NCBI GenBank assembly: GCA_905182905.1
Contig: CAJJDH010000073.1
Location: 1 to 32,940 of the forward strand
Reading direction: 5' to 3'
Length of the DNA stretch: 32,940 nucleotides
Origin: a marine gamma proteobacterium HTCC2089
Lineage (GTDB): Bacteria; Pseudomonadota; Gammaproteobacteria; Pseudomonadales; Azotimanducaceae
Numbering within the stretch: the first letter of the stretch is position 1; every line of letters starts with the position of its first letter. The position numbers and the translations under genes were made by a program. Positions 7,051-14,045 of the stretch are shown here, one piece after another. The notes beneath the pieces were generated by a model, which saw nothing but the letters and a program-made list of their open reading frames with translations, had not been told where the DNA came from and did no database searches.

Positions 7051-9900
7051 ATGATTTACAAAAAAAGTAGTCTTGCGGCTGCAGTCAAGCTTGCGCTTGC
7101 TGTAAACGTTAGTGCAGTGGGTGTAGGCCTTCCTATACTCGCAGGCGCCGAGGTAGAAGTAGTAGAAGAAGTAGTAGTAACAGGTTCAAGAATTCCACGG
7201 AATGACTTGAATGGCCCAAGCCCAGTTGCCGTGTACGATAGAAGTACTATTGCTAGAAGTGGTGCCACATCTATTGGTCAGTTTTTGCGTGAAGCGCCAG
7301 CTATTGCTGGTGGTGCTCAGACAACTACTATCAATAACGGCGGTTCAGGTTCGCAGAATATTTCCTTACGGGGACTTGGTTCTTCGCGCACATTGGTTTT
7401 GATCAATGGTCGTCGTGGTCCTGATTCGTCGGGTGGTAATGGTGGTGTAGTCGATTTGAATACTATCCCAGTTGCTATGGTTGAGCGTATTGAAATGCTC
7501 AAAGACGGCGCTTCTGCGATCTATGGTTCTGACGCTATTGCTGGTGTTGTTAACATCATTTTGCGTGATGACCTTGATGGCGTTTCTTTTGCCTATCAAA
7601 CTGGTCAGTCAAGTGAGTCTGATGGCGAAAAGACTGAATGGTCACTAACCGTTGGTGATTCAGGGGAAGACAGCAACTACATGATGAGTATTACTCGTGT
7701 AGAAGAAGATGCGACTCGCGCGGGTAATCGCGATTGGTCCAAGCAAGCTAAATATCTGCTGTTCGGCGAATGGGTTAACGGTGGTTCATCTGCTCCGCCT
7801 TGGGGTCGTTATGACGGTCAAACTTTAGGGCCAGACTATAATGGTGATGGCGCCGGCGGACTGCGTCCATATAGCGGTGCAACCGATGCATATAACTATG
7901 CTCCAGTAAACTTCCAAAGACAGCCTAATGAGCGTTGGATTTTGAATGCAACTGGCGATAGCGTAGTTGAAGGCCTGTCTAATATTGGCATTTTTGGCGA
8001 AACTCGTGTTTTTGGTGAGATTCAATATGTTGACAGAGAAAGTTCTTACGCACTTGCAGAGCAGCCTCTAGCGCCATTGGCTTTCTATGGTTTTGATGCG
8101 CCTTATTCGGCGGACAATGCCTACAACACTACAGGCGCTGAAATAAGCGACTGGCGTCGTCGTTTGGTAGAAGATGGCCCTAGAACTGGCTTTAGTGAAG
8201 TCCAAACCGTACGTGCGGTTGGTGGGTTCGAAGGCGAGTTGAATAACGGCATCGTTTGGGAAGCCTATTTTAACTATGGCGAATCAGACTTCTCAAATAG
8301 CTACGGACCGCTTTTTAACCTGAACAAGGTTAAGAACGCAGTAGGTCCAACTGTGCTCGACGGTACTACTTTGCGTTGTGATACCAATGCAGATGGCGCA
8401 TTCAGCTCAGCTGATGACAGTGCTTGTGTGCCGTTGAATACTTTTGGTCAAAACTCGATCACAAGTGACATGGTGGATTACATTTCGTTCAGAGAAAACC
8501 AGTCAAACAAGTACACCCAAAAGGTTTACGCGTTGAACTTAACTAAGGCTGATTTATTTGAACTACCTGGCGGTAATGCTGGTATTTCTGGTGGTTACTT
8601 ACATCGTGAAGAAAAGGGTAAGTTCACTCCAGATGGTCTTGTTGCAGAACTTGCTGTAACAGGCGCTGTAACTGGTACGCCTACCAACGCAACTGTTGGT
8701 GGCTACGAAGTAGACGAATTCTATTTAGAAACTCGTTTACCGTTGCTTGAGACATTGGAAGTTGACTTGGGTTATCGCTACTCAGATTACGATTCCTTTG
8801 GTAGCACTTCAAACTGGAAAGCCGGTGTACAGTACCGCCCTATTGATGATCTATTGATTCGTGGTAGCGCATCAACTTCGTTCCGTGCTCCAACTGTTGG
8901 AGACCTCTACGGTGGTTCTGGCATAAGCTTCCCAGCAGTTACTGACCCATGTGCAAGCAACCCTACAGCCAGCTGTATTGCTGACGGTGTACCTGCTGCA
9001 GGTTTCACTCAGATCTCTACACAGGTTCGTACCAAGGTTGGTGGTTCATTGTTAGTGCAGCCCGAAGAAGCTGATACATTCACCATGGGCATGGTATATC
9101 AGCCTAGCGCACTTGAAGGTGTAGCGTTCTCTATTGATTACTACGACATCGAAGTGACAGATCCTATCTCGTCAATTGGTGCTTCTGTAATTCTTACACA
9201 GTGTGCTGCTACAGGCGATTTCTGTGACAAGATCACTCGCTTCGGCCCTGGACAAAACGAAGGTGCTCCGCTGTTAATTGACAACGGTACATCTAACGTT
9301 GGTGCAGTAGAGACTGCTGGTATCGATTTACTTGCTGAATGGCAGGGTATCGAAACACAAGTCGGCATGTTCGGTATTCGTTGGGAAGCTACTATGCTGT
9401 TGGAATACGACAAGACCCAAGCGAACGGTGTGGTTACACCACATGACGGATTTTTCCGTGATGACGAAGATGGCCACTTTGCTGAATGGCGTTACATTCT
9501 ATCTGCAACCTACGCTTACGGGCCTTGGAATGCACAGATAGATTATCGCTTCATCGACGAAGTAACAGAGTTTGGTCAGGATCTAGTTGGTAGCTGTGTT
9601 GACGCAGCTGGCGCTACATCTCAGGCTGGCCTTAACGTTGGCCTTACTTGTGTTAACTCTGCAAGCTCGTACGCAACTACCAATCTTGGTGACTTTGTAC
9701 GTACTGTAGACAGCGCGACTTATGTCGACGTATACGGCAGCTATGACTTCTCAGAAGGCAAGCTTATCTATGCAGGCATTGATAACTTGTTTGATGAAGA
9801 GCCACCTCTGTCAGTAGACGGCTTTAACGACAATACCGATGTTCGTACATTCGATACTATTGGTAGATACTTCTACATCGGCGTAAAGGCTGAGTTCTAG
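7051..9900 (+). CDS. TonB-dependent outer-membrane receptor
   Basis: A 949-residue outer-membrane active transporter energised by TonB-ExbB-ExbD. An N-terminal signal peptide (KKSSLAAAVKLALAV...ILAGA) precedes a TonB-box-like stretch VEEVVVTGSRI near residues 38-48. The plug domain follows, with SLRGLGSSRTLVLINGRR and DGASAIYGSDAIAGVVNIIL. The remainder is a 22-strand-type beta barrel with a FRAPTVGDLYGG segment, ending in a C-terminal aromatic (YFYIGVKAEF) used for barrel insertion. GGAG about eight bases upstream supports the start. The length and the RIPR-type opening resemble carbohydrate or organic-compound receptors rather than classic siderophore receptors, but the ligand cannot be assigned. 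Transcribed alone, with a strong terminator just behind it. Confidence 0.95.
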   Translation: MIYKKSSLAAAVKLALAVNVSAVGVGLPILAGAEVEVVEEVVVTGSRIPRNDLNGPSPVAVYDRSTIARSGATSIGQFLREAPAIAGGAQTTTINNGGSGSQNISLRGLGSSRTLVLINGRRGPDSSGGNGGVVDLNTIPVAMVERIEMLKDGASAIYGSDAIAGVVNIILRDDLDGVSFAYQTGQSSESDGEKTEWSLTVGDSGEDSNYMMSITRVEEDATRAGNRDWSKQAKYLLFGEWVNGGSSAPPWGRYDGQTLGPDYNGDGAGGLRPYSGATDAYNYAPVNFQRQPNERWILNATGDSVVEGLSNIGIFGETRVFGEIQYVDRESSYALAEQPLAPLAFYGFDAPYSADNAYNTTGAEISDWRRRLVEDGPRTGFSEVQTVRAVGGFEGELNNGIVWEAYFNYGESDFSNSYGPLFNLNKVKNAVGPTVLDGTTLRCDTNADGAFSSADDSACVPLNTFGQNSITSDMVDYISFRENQSNKYTQKVYALNLTKADLFELPGGNAGISGGYLHREEKGKFTPDGLVAELAVTGAVTGTPTNATVGGYEVDEFYLETRLPLLETLEVDLGYRYSDYDSFGSTSNWKAGVQYRPIDDLLIRGSASTSFRAPTVGDLYGGSGISFPAVTDPCASNPTASCIADGVPAAGFTQISTQVRTKVGGSLLVQPEEADTFTMGMVYQPSALEGVAFSIDYYDIEVTDPISSIGASVILTQCAATGDFCDKITRFGPGQNEGAPLLIDNGTSNVGAVETAGIDLLAEWQGIETQVGMFGIRWEATMLLEYDKTQANGVVTPHDGFFRDDEDGHFAEWRYILSATYAYGPWNAQIDYRFIDEVTEFGQDLVGSCVDAAGATSQAGLNVGLTCVNSASSYATTNLGDFVRTVDSATYVDVYGSYDFSEGKLIYAGIDNLFDEEPPLSVDGFNDNTDVRTFDTIGRYFYIGVKAEF

Positions 9901-9914
9901 AAGTCGCTCTAAGG

Positions 9915-9943
9915 AAAAGCCGCGCTTTGCGCGGCTTTTTTTT
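9915..9943 (+). terminator. Rho-independent terminator of the TonB-dependent receptor gene
   Basis: An 11-bp stem, AAAAGCCGCGC / GCGCGGCTTTT, closes on a TTT loop (9926-9928) and runs into a stretch of eight T residues ending at 9943. It begins 15 bp after the receptor stop codon. A near-ideal intrinsic terminator. Confidence 0.95.
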
Positions 9944-9984
9944 GCGTGTAAATTCATGCACTCAGTGCATTTTCTTGGACACTT

Positions 9985-10947
9985 ATGCCAGATAAAAAGA
10001 CTCATCAACCCTCGGCTAAGTCAATGTCTTGGACCCGTTACTGGCGTTCTGGATTTCGTGATACCTGTTTTTTTGCGGATAAGACTTTTTCAGTAGCAGC
10101 AGATTGGCGCAATTTTTTCAGCTCTGCCGGTAAAGGTGCAAAGATAGTTGATCTGGCGACAGGTAATGGCGCTGTGGCTATGATCGCCGCGCAGGTTAAT
10201 AGAGACCTCCACCTAGAGGCTTCTATAGTGGGTGTAGATTTTGCGGATATTGCTCCGCAGGAACTGCCTGCTACGACTGAGGAGCCCTTGCAAAACATTA
10301 CGTTTATTGGGAACACTGATCTTGCTGACCTACCTTTCCAAGATGCTCAATTTGATCTGGCAAGTTCACAGTTTGGCTTTGAGTACGCTGAGCAATCAGG
10401 ATCATTGTCAGAGCTAAAGCGCGTTTTGAAACCTGGTGGTCAGGTGCGACTGCTAATTCATGCCACCGAAGGTGCTGTGCATGAGGCAAGTGTGCAACGG
10501 CTAAGGCGTGCACGTTCAATGCTTGAGAGTGGCCAAATACTTCCCTTATTGGAAGAGTTGGCGAAGGCGGTGAATAGTTCTGCAAAAACACGTATCCCAA
10601 AGATACAAAAACGTATCACGACAAAAGTAGGACAAGTGCAGCGAAAGTTCGGACAGTTGCCGAAAGATGACCTAGTGCTTGAGCTGTGTAGTGAAGCTCA
10701 AATGTTTGTTAATGCTGCAGGTAAAGTACCCGCCAGCGAATTTGTGGCTAAGATCCGCCACCTTTCTGAAGAAGTTAGAGCCTACACCCTGAGGCTGCAT
10801 GCAATGCAGTCGGCGGCAAGAACTAGTGTCCAGATGCAGGCCTTATGTGAGGCTGCAAATACCATTGGCTTTCAGCAATCTAGATTTACCGCGTATAACG
10901 TTGAGGATCAGCAAGTTGGTTGGGTTTTTCATACACAGGTGATCTAA
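9985..10947 (+). CDS. SAM-dependent class I methyltransferase
   Basis: A 320-residue cytoplasmic methyltransferase. The Rossmann motif I is VDLATGNGAVA (residues 55-65), the acidic ribose-binding end of strand 2 is VGVDFAD (82-88), and motifs in the FDLASSQFGFEYA and LKRVLKPGGQVRLLIH segments match the Methyltransf_11/25 pattern. After about residue 155 it has a long helical C-terminal half of its own, probably forming the substrate pocket. The acceptor substrate cannot be read. The ribosome binding site is weak (TTGGA). It stands alone, 42 bp after the receptor terminator, so it must have its own promoter. Confidence 0.88.
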   Translation: MPDKKTHQPSAKSMSWTRYWRSGFRDTCFFADKTFSVAADWRNFFSSAGKGAKIVDLATGNGAVAMIAAQVNRDLHLEASIVGVDFADIAPQELPATTEEPLQNITFIGNTDLADLPFQDAQFDLASSQFGFEYAEQSGSLSELKRVLKPGGQVRLLIHATEGAVHEASVQRLRRARSMLESGQILPLLEELAKAVNSSAKTRIPKIQKRITTKVGQVQRKFGQLPKDDLVLELCSEAQMFVNAAGKVPASEFVAKIRHLSEEVRAYTLRLHAMQSAARTSVQMQALCEAANTIGFQQSRFTAYNVEDQQVGWVFHTQVI

Positions 10948-10999
10948 AAAATAAGTAGTACCCGTGACCACTCAAAAAAATGTGCCTAAATAGCCCCCG

Positions 11000-11026
11000 G
11001 CCTTACCTTTTTTAAGGCTGATTTTT
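11000..11026 (+). terminator. Probable intrinsic terminator after the methyltransferase gene
   Basis: Stem GCCTTA (11000-11005) / TAAGGC (11013-11018) with a 7-base loop, followed by a short T run (11022-11026). It is weaker than the receptor terminator and lies about 50 bp behind the methyltransferase stop. Confidence 0.5.
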
Positions 11027-11137
11027 GCGACATATTTCCGTACCCCGCATAAATATTGGCGGTTTTTATTGCTTCAGCGCACCTAATTCCCTGCTCCTAC
11101 AGCGGCTAATTCTTGTCAAAATTCGGTAAATATCTTG

Positions 11138-11165
11138 TTGACATAGAATTTTTTAGGAATATGGT
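11138..11165 (+). promoter_or_regulatory. Sigma-70-like promoter of the helicase-associated-domain gene
   Basis: Consensus -35 TTGACA at 11138-11143 and TATGGT at 11160-11165, separated by 16 bp, about 50 bp before the start codon at 11217. The surrounding sequence is AT-rich. Confidence 0.5.
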
Positions 11166-11216
11166 AAAAATCTGTAACTCTATGTTTCTATTAGCAATTT
11201 CTGGAGGGGAGCGGCT

Positions 11217-11426
11217 ATGAGTAAGAGCGACTCGGAATGGAATGAAGGTTACGCAAATCTAAAAAAATATGTCTCGGCAAATCGGGATGCAAACGTCCCG
11301 GCAGCTTATGTGAGCTCCAATAGTTTTAAGCTTGGTATATGGTTGTTAACTCAAAAACGCATTGGTACTCGTCTGCCACCAAAACGCTTACGGCTTTTGC
11401 AAGATCAGGGTGTTGTCTTTAACTAG
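11217..11426 (+). CDS. Stand-alone helicase-associated (HA) domain protein
   Basis: A 69-residue protein made of one helicase-associated domain (PF03457), a small three-helix domain usually found in tandem behind DNA helicases and thought to bind nucleic acid. The signature is W8...GYANLKKYV, ANVPAAYV, LGIWLLTQKR, and a final L..LQDQGVVF. It is complete: strong GGAGGGGA ribosome binding site, a promoter upstream and a stop right after the domain. No helicase is nearby. A nucleic-acid-binding role is inferred from the family; a specific function is unknown. Confidence 0.75.
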   Translation: MSKSDSEWNEGYANLKKYVSANRDANVPAAYVSSNSFKLGIWLLTQKRIGTRLPPKRLRLLQDQGVVFN

Positions 11427-11684
11427 TGCAAGCGCCAATTTCTATACGCGCTCGGTGTTTAGCGTCTGGATGATTTGTTGAGGCAGGTTCGGACACTTCG
11501 GATCCATACAAATTTTCTCAGACAATTGAAATAATCGACTTGTTTTTAACTCGTTGCTTATGCAGGGTCTAGTCTTAATGATTTTAAACGGTCTCGGGTA
11601 GGAGGTGGGTCAACTACCACTCTGCAGTGTACTCAGAGGCAAAGGTAAGCGTGGCGAGAGAAAACAACTGGGCGATTAGAAGTT

Positions 11685-12164
11685 ATGGATAAGAATAATA
11701 AGCAAGAAGCTGGCGAATCGGCTTTGATCAAAATCACTGACAAGCTGTTGGAAAGAAATTCCCTGAACCGACGACTCCACTGGACGACCATAGCAAGTGA
11801 AAAAGTACTCCTAGCGGTTATTGGCGTGCTTACGTTGGTTGCGTGCTTACAAGCATTGATGGAAATGTATGCGAATGCCAAGGTGGGGTTACCTGATCTA
11901 TTCCTGCTCTTCATTTACGCCGAAATTATTGGCATGATCGGCGCATTCTATTCCACCAGCCGCATTCCGGTGACCCTTCCCATAATCATTGCCATTACTG
12001 CTCTTTGCAGGCTTATTATTATGCAGAGCAAAGACTCGGAGGCTTTAGTTTTGTTAGCGGAGGCAGGGGCTATTTTAATACTCGCTCTTGCCGCTTATTT
12101 GATGAGTATTAAAGACAAGAACAGCTTGGATAAGTTACGCGAGAACAATAAGGACAGCGATTAG
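11685..12164 (+). CDS. PsiE-like inner-membrane protein
   Basis: A 159-residue inner-membrane protein resembling the phosphate-starvation-inducible PsiE family (PF06146). Four hydrophobic segments are visible at about residues 41-62, 70-90, 95-113 and 121-141, including the typical LPDLFLLFIYAEIIGMIGAFY and IPVTLPIIIAITALCRLII stretches. Both ends are charged and cytoplasmic-looking, with a lysine/aspartate-rich C-terminal tail. The molecular function of the family is not known. The ribosome binding site is weak. It converges on the selenoprotein gene and shares a terminator with it. I see no Pho box. Confidence 0.8.
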   Translation: MDKNNKQEAGESALIKITDKLLERNSLNRRLHWTTIASEKVLLAVIGVLTLVACLQALMEMYANAKVGLPDLFLLFIYAEIIGMIGAFYSTSRIPVTLPIIIAITALCRLIIMQSKDSEALVLLAEAGAILILALAAYLMSIKDKNSLDKLRENNKDSD

Positions 12165-12182
12165 GAAGCTTGGAGACACTCG

Positions 12183-12226
12183 ACTAACGAGGCGGGCTTG
12201 ATGCCCGCCACATTTGTTAGTTTTTT
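12183..12226. terminator. Two-tier intrinsic terminator between convergent genes
   Basis: An inner GC-rich stem GGCGGGC (12191-12197) / GCCCGCC (12203-12209) with loop TTGAT is flanked by an outer repeat ACTAAC (12183-12188) / GTTAGT (12216-12221), followed by a T run to 12226. It terminates the PsiE-like gene on the plus strand and overlaps the stop codon of the minus-strand selenoprotein gene, so it may act in both directions. Confidence 0.85.
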
Positions 12227-13356
12227 ATATCCAATGGCCGATAGTAGTCAGTGCCTGTGCGCTCAAAATTGCTGCGCATAGCTCTGAACTGTTCGCCTGC
12301 TGAACCTTCTTCCGTCAGTGTTAGGTTCTGTCGAATAAAGTTAACACTATCGGGGTTTAGTGCCCTTGCAACCTCCCAGTACTGATCGGCCTTTACATCT
12401 TGGCCGTGCCTGCGGAATAAGTTACCCAGACAAAAAGCCGCATCAGCTTGCTCTTGCTCTTTGGAGTGTTGGCGGATGTTGCCAGCTACTGTTGCGGCAG
12501 ATTGCACATGCACGCTGTCCGCGCCGTTGGCTACCCAGTCTTTTAGTGCCGGTTCGTACACATCATTACCAAAGGTAATGGCTTGCTCACCTTCACCAAT
12601 CGCATGAATTTTTGCATAGGTGCCTTCATCTATTCTGACGATACGTCCTTCTTCATCGATCCATGCCGCTGAAGGCACATTGACGAAGTTAAAGGCGCTA
12701 CTGATTTGGTGATTTTCATCTACAACCTGAATATAGGTTGGATTTGCTGCATCAAAAATGGGCCCTGCAGCCGCTTCACCGCCAGTGTCTTGGGCGGCGC
12801 AAATGATGACAAAGTCAGGATCATTAATTTCTTCGTATATACGTTGCCACACGGGCACGTCAAGAAAACATCCTCACCACGATGACCAGGTAACGATTAA
12901 CGCTTTTTTACCTTTAAGGTCAGCCATGCGCACCACATTGCCTTGGCGATCTGTGACTTCAATGTCCGGTGCCATGGCGTTGAGCATCATGTTGTCACGT
13001 TTCACCGGAATTTCCGCAAAACTCCACACACCTGCTTCCTGATCAGCAACGTAGGTTTGCTCGAGTAAATCCGCAAAGCCAGTGAGGTTAAACCACTGTC
13101 GCCCATCTTGCTCAAGCAATAACTGTTCATTCAATGGAATGCAAAGATCGTCTAAGCAAGCACCTTCAGGCTTAATTACGAAGCCGTTGACCTGCTGGAG
13201 GTCTTTTGGGTTGATTAGCAATTCACTGCCGCCGCCTGTTTCTGACAAGGTTATGGTTTTGCCCTGATACAGTATTGTGGCACTGCCTTGGGGGTGAATT
13301 TCTTTGGCTTCAAAAGGGCTTCGAAGCTCTGGGTAGGCCATGAAGGCTTTTGCCAT
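12217..13356 (-). CDS. Redoxin-fold selenoprotein with in-frame TGA (Sec161)
   Basis: I read this as one 379-residue gene in which the TGA at 12876-12874 encodes selenocysteine at residue 161. The frame runs without shift through the TGA. Upstream is the beginning of an AhpC/TSA-type redoxin domain (APDIEVTDRQGN, then GKKALIVTWSSW). Downstream is its continuation (GCFLDVPVWQR), with strands such as FVIICAAQD and the cis-proline region FNVPSAAWIDEEG. The TGA sits exactly where the nucleophilic cysteine of a WxxWC motif belongs, giving W-Sec-G-C163. Residues 1-120 form an extra domain with C67-x4-C72 (NGFVIKPEGAC), and the last ~80 residues look TPR-like helical. A SECIS-type hairpin follows the TGA. 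Likely a thiol/peroxide redox enzyme. The alternatives are a TGC/TGT sequencing error or a pseudogene. Confidence 0.85.
12828..12867 (-). promoter_or_regulatory. Candidate bacterial SECIS hairpin
   Basis: On the minus strand, 20 nt after the UGA lies the apical loop CGUGU (12853-12849). It closes stem ACGUGCC (12860-12854) / GGC-A-ACGU (12848-12841), with one bulged A. A lower stem UUUCUU (12867-12862) / AAGAAA (12833-12828) can form across an internal loop. A G within the first two loop bases and a 16-37 nt distance from UGA are the known requirements for SelB-recognised bacterial SECIS elements, and both are met. The element lies inside the coding sequence, as is normal in bacteria. Confidence 0.7.
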
Positions 13357-13480
13357 TGGGTACTCCTCTTTCTTGTTCGAACTTGTCAGATAGTACGTTA
13401 TTCAACCCAGTTGTGCGCAGAAACTAGCAAGTATTGGGTTTTGCTTTCCTCACGAGGCTATCCCTCGTTAAACTAAAGAC

Positions 13481-13849
13481 ATGCGAATGAAGAAAGACAA
13501 ATCCAGCAAATCTAACTTGGTGTTTAGTACAGATAACCGAGTTTGTCCGGGTTGTCTGCGTGGGCAAACGGCCTGTGTGTGTAAGGAAAAGCACAATACG
13601 TTGGACGTTCAAGGAGACGGTATTGCGCGGCTGCATCGTGAAACTAAAGGTCGTAAAGGTAAGGGTGTTACTTTAATTAAGGGTCTAAGCGACGCAGACC
13701 TGAACCAAGTAGCGAAGAAATTGAAGAACGCCTGTGGTGTTGGTGGTTCGGTTAAAGCTGGTGTTATAGAGCTGCAAACAGCGGACCGTGACAGAATAAA
13801 AATACTGCTCGAGGAAATGGGCCACACGGTTAAGATTGCTGGCGGTTAA
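13481..13849 (+). CDS. yciH: SUI1/eIF1-like translation factor YciH
   Basis: A 122-residue YciH protein of the SUI1/eIF1 family, which binds the small ribosomal subunit and in bacteria is linked to initiation fidelity or stress inhibition of translation. The N-terminus carries a cysteine group (CPGCLRGQTACVC). The SUI1 core follows: HRETKGRKGKGVTLIKGL, LKNACGVGGSVKAGVIELQ and IKILLEEMGHTVKIAGG. Full length for the family. It is divergent from the selenoprotein gene; the 124-bp gap must hold both promoters. A second in-frame ATG follows two codons later (13487), so the exact start is uncertain by two residues. Confidence 0.92.
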   Translation: MRMKKDKSSKSNLVFSTDNRVCPGCLRGQTACVCKEKHNTLDVQGDGIARLHRETKGRKGKGVTLIKGLSDADLNQVAKKLKNACGVGGSVKAGVIELQTADRDRIKILLEEMGHTVKIAGG

Positions 13850-13912
13850 CTGGCCTCTACGATCTAAGCCGCTATAAACCTGACCGGCCTTGCCGATATC
13901 TCGGCGATGGGG

Positions 13913-13966
13913 TTCTCACCTTTCTCACCTTTCTCACCTTTCTCACCTTTCTCACCTTTCTCAACT
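13913..13966. repeat. 9-bp tandem repeat (TTCTCACCT), five perfect units plus a variant
   Basis: Five exact head-to-tail copies of TTCTCACCT at 13913-13957 are followed by TTCTCAACT and a degenerate TTCTCGCCG. Because the unit is 9 bp, all frames stay open across it and give artificial tripeptide-repeat reading frames. It lies between the convergent 3' ends of yciH and the acyl-CoA ligase gene, so I regard it as a non-coding minisatellite prone to slippage. Confidence 0.9.
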
Positions 13967-14045
13967 TTCTCGCCGTTCTACCGCTCTCGTGCTTTCTTCC
14001 GTTCTGGGCGATTCAGTGTGTGGGCTTTTGTACGTGTGTCAGAGC

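Noticed and set aside
12217-12858. A separate gene starting with GTG at 12858
   Set aside because: It begins in the middle of the redoxin active-site helix, has no ribosome binding site, and is in frame with the piece upstream of the TGA. It is better explained as the second part of the selenoprotein.
12874-13356. Reading the TGA as a simple nonsense mutation making a pseudogene
   Set aside because: No other damage is visible over 379 codons, the TGA replaces precisely the redox cysteine, and a SECIS-like hairpin follows. It remains the main alternative until selABCD are checked.
13913-13966. CRISPR array
   Set aside because: The repeat is 9 bp, directly tandem, with no spacers and no cas genes in the window.
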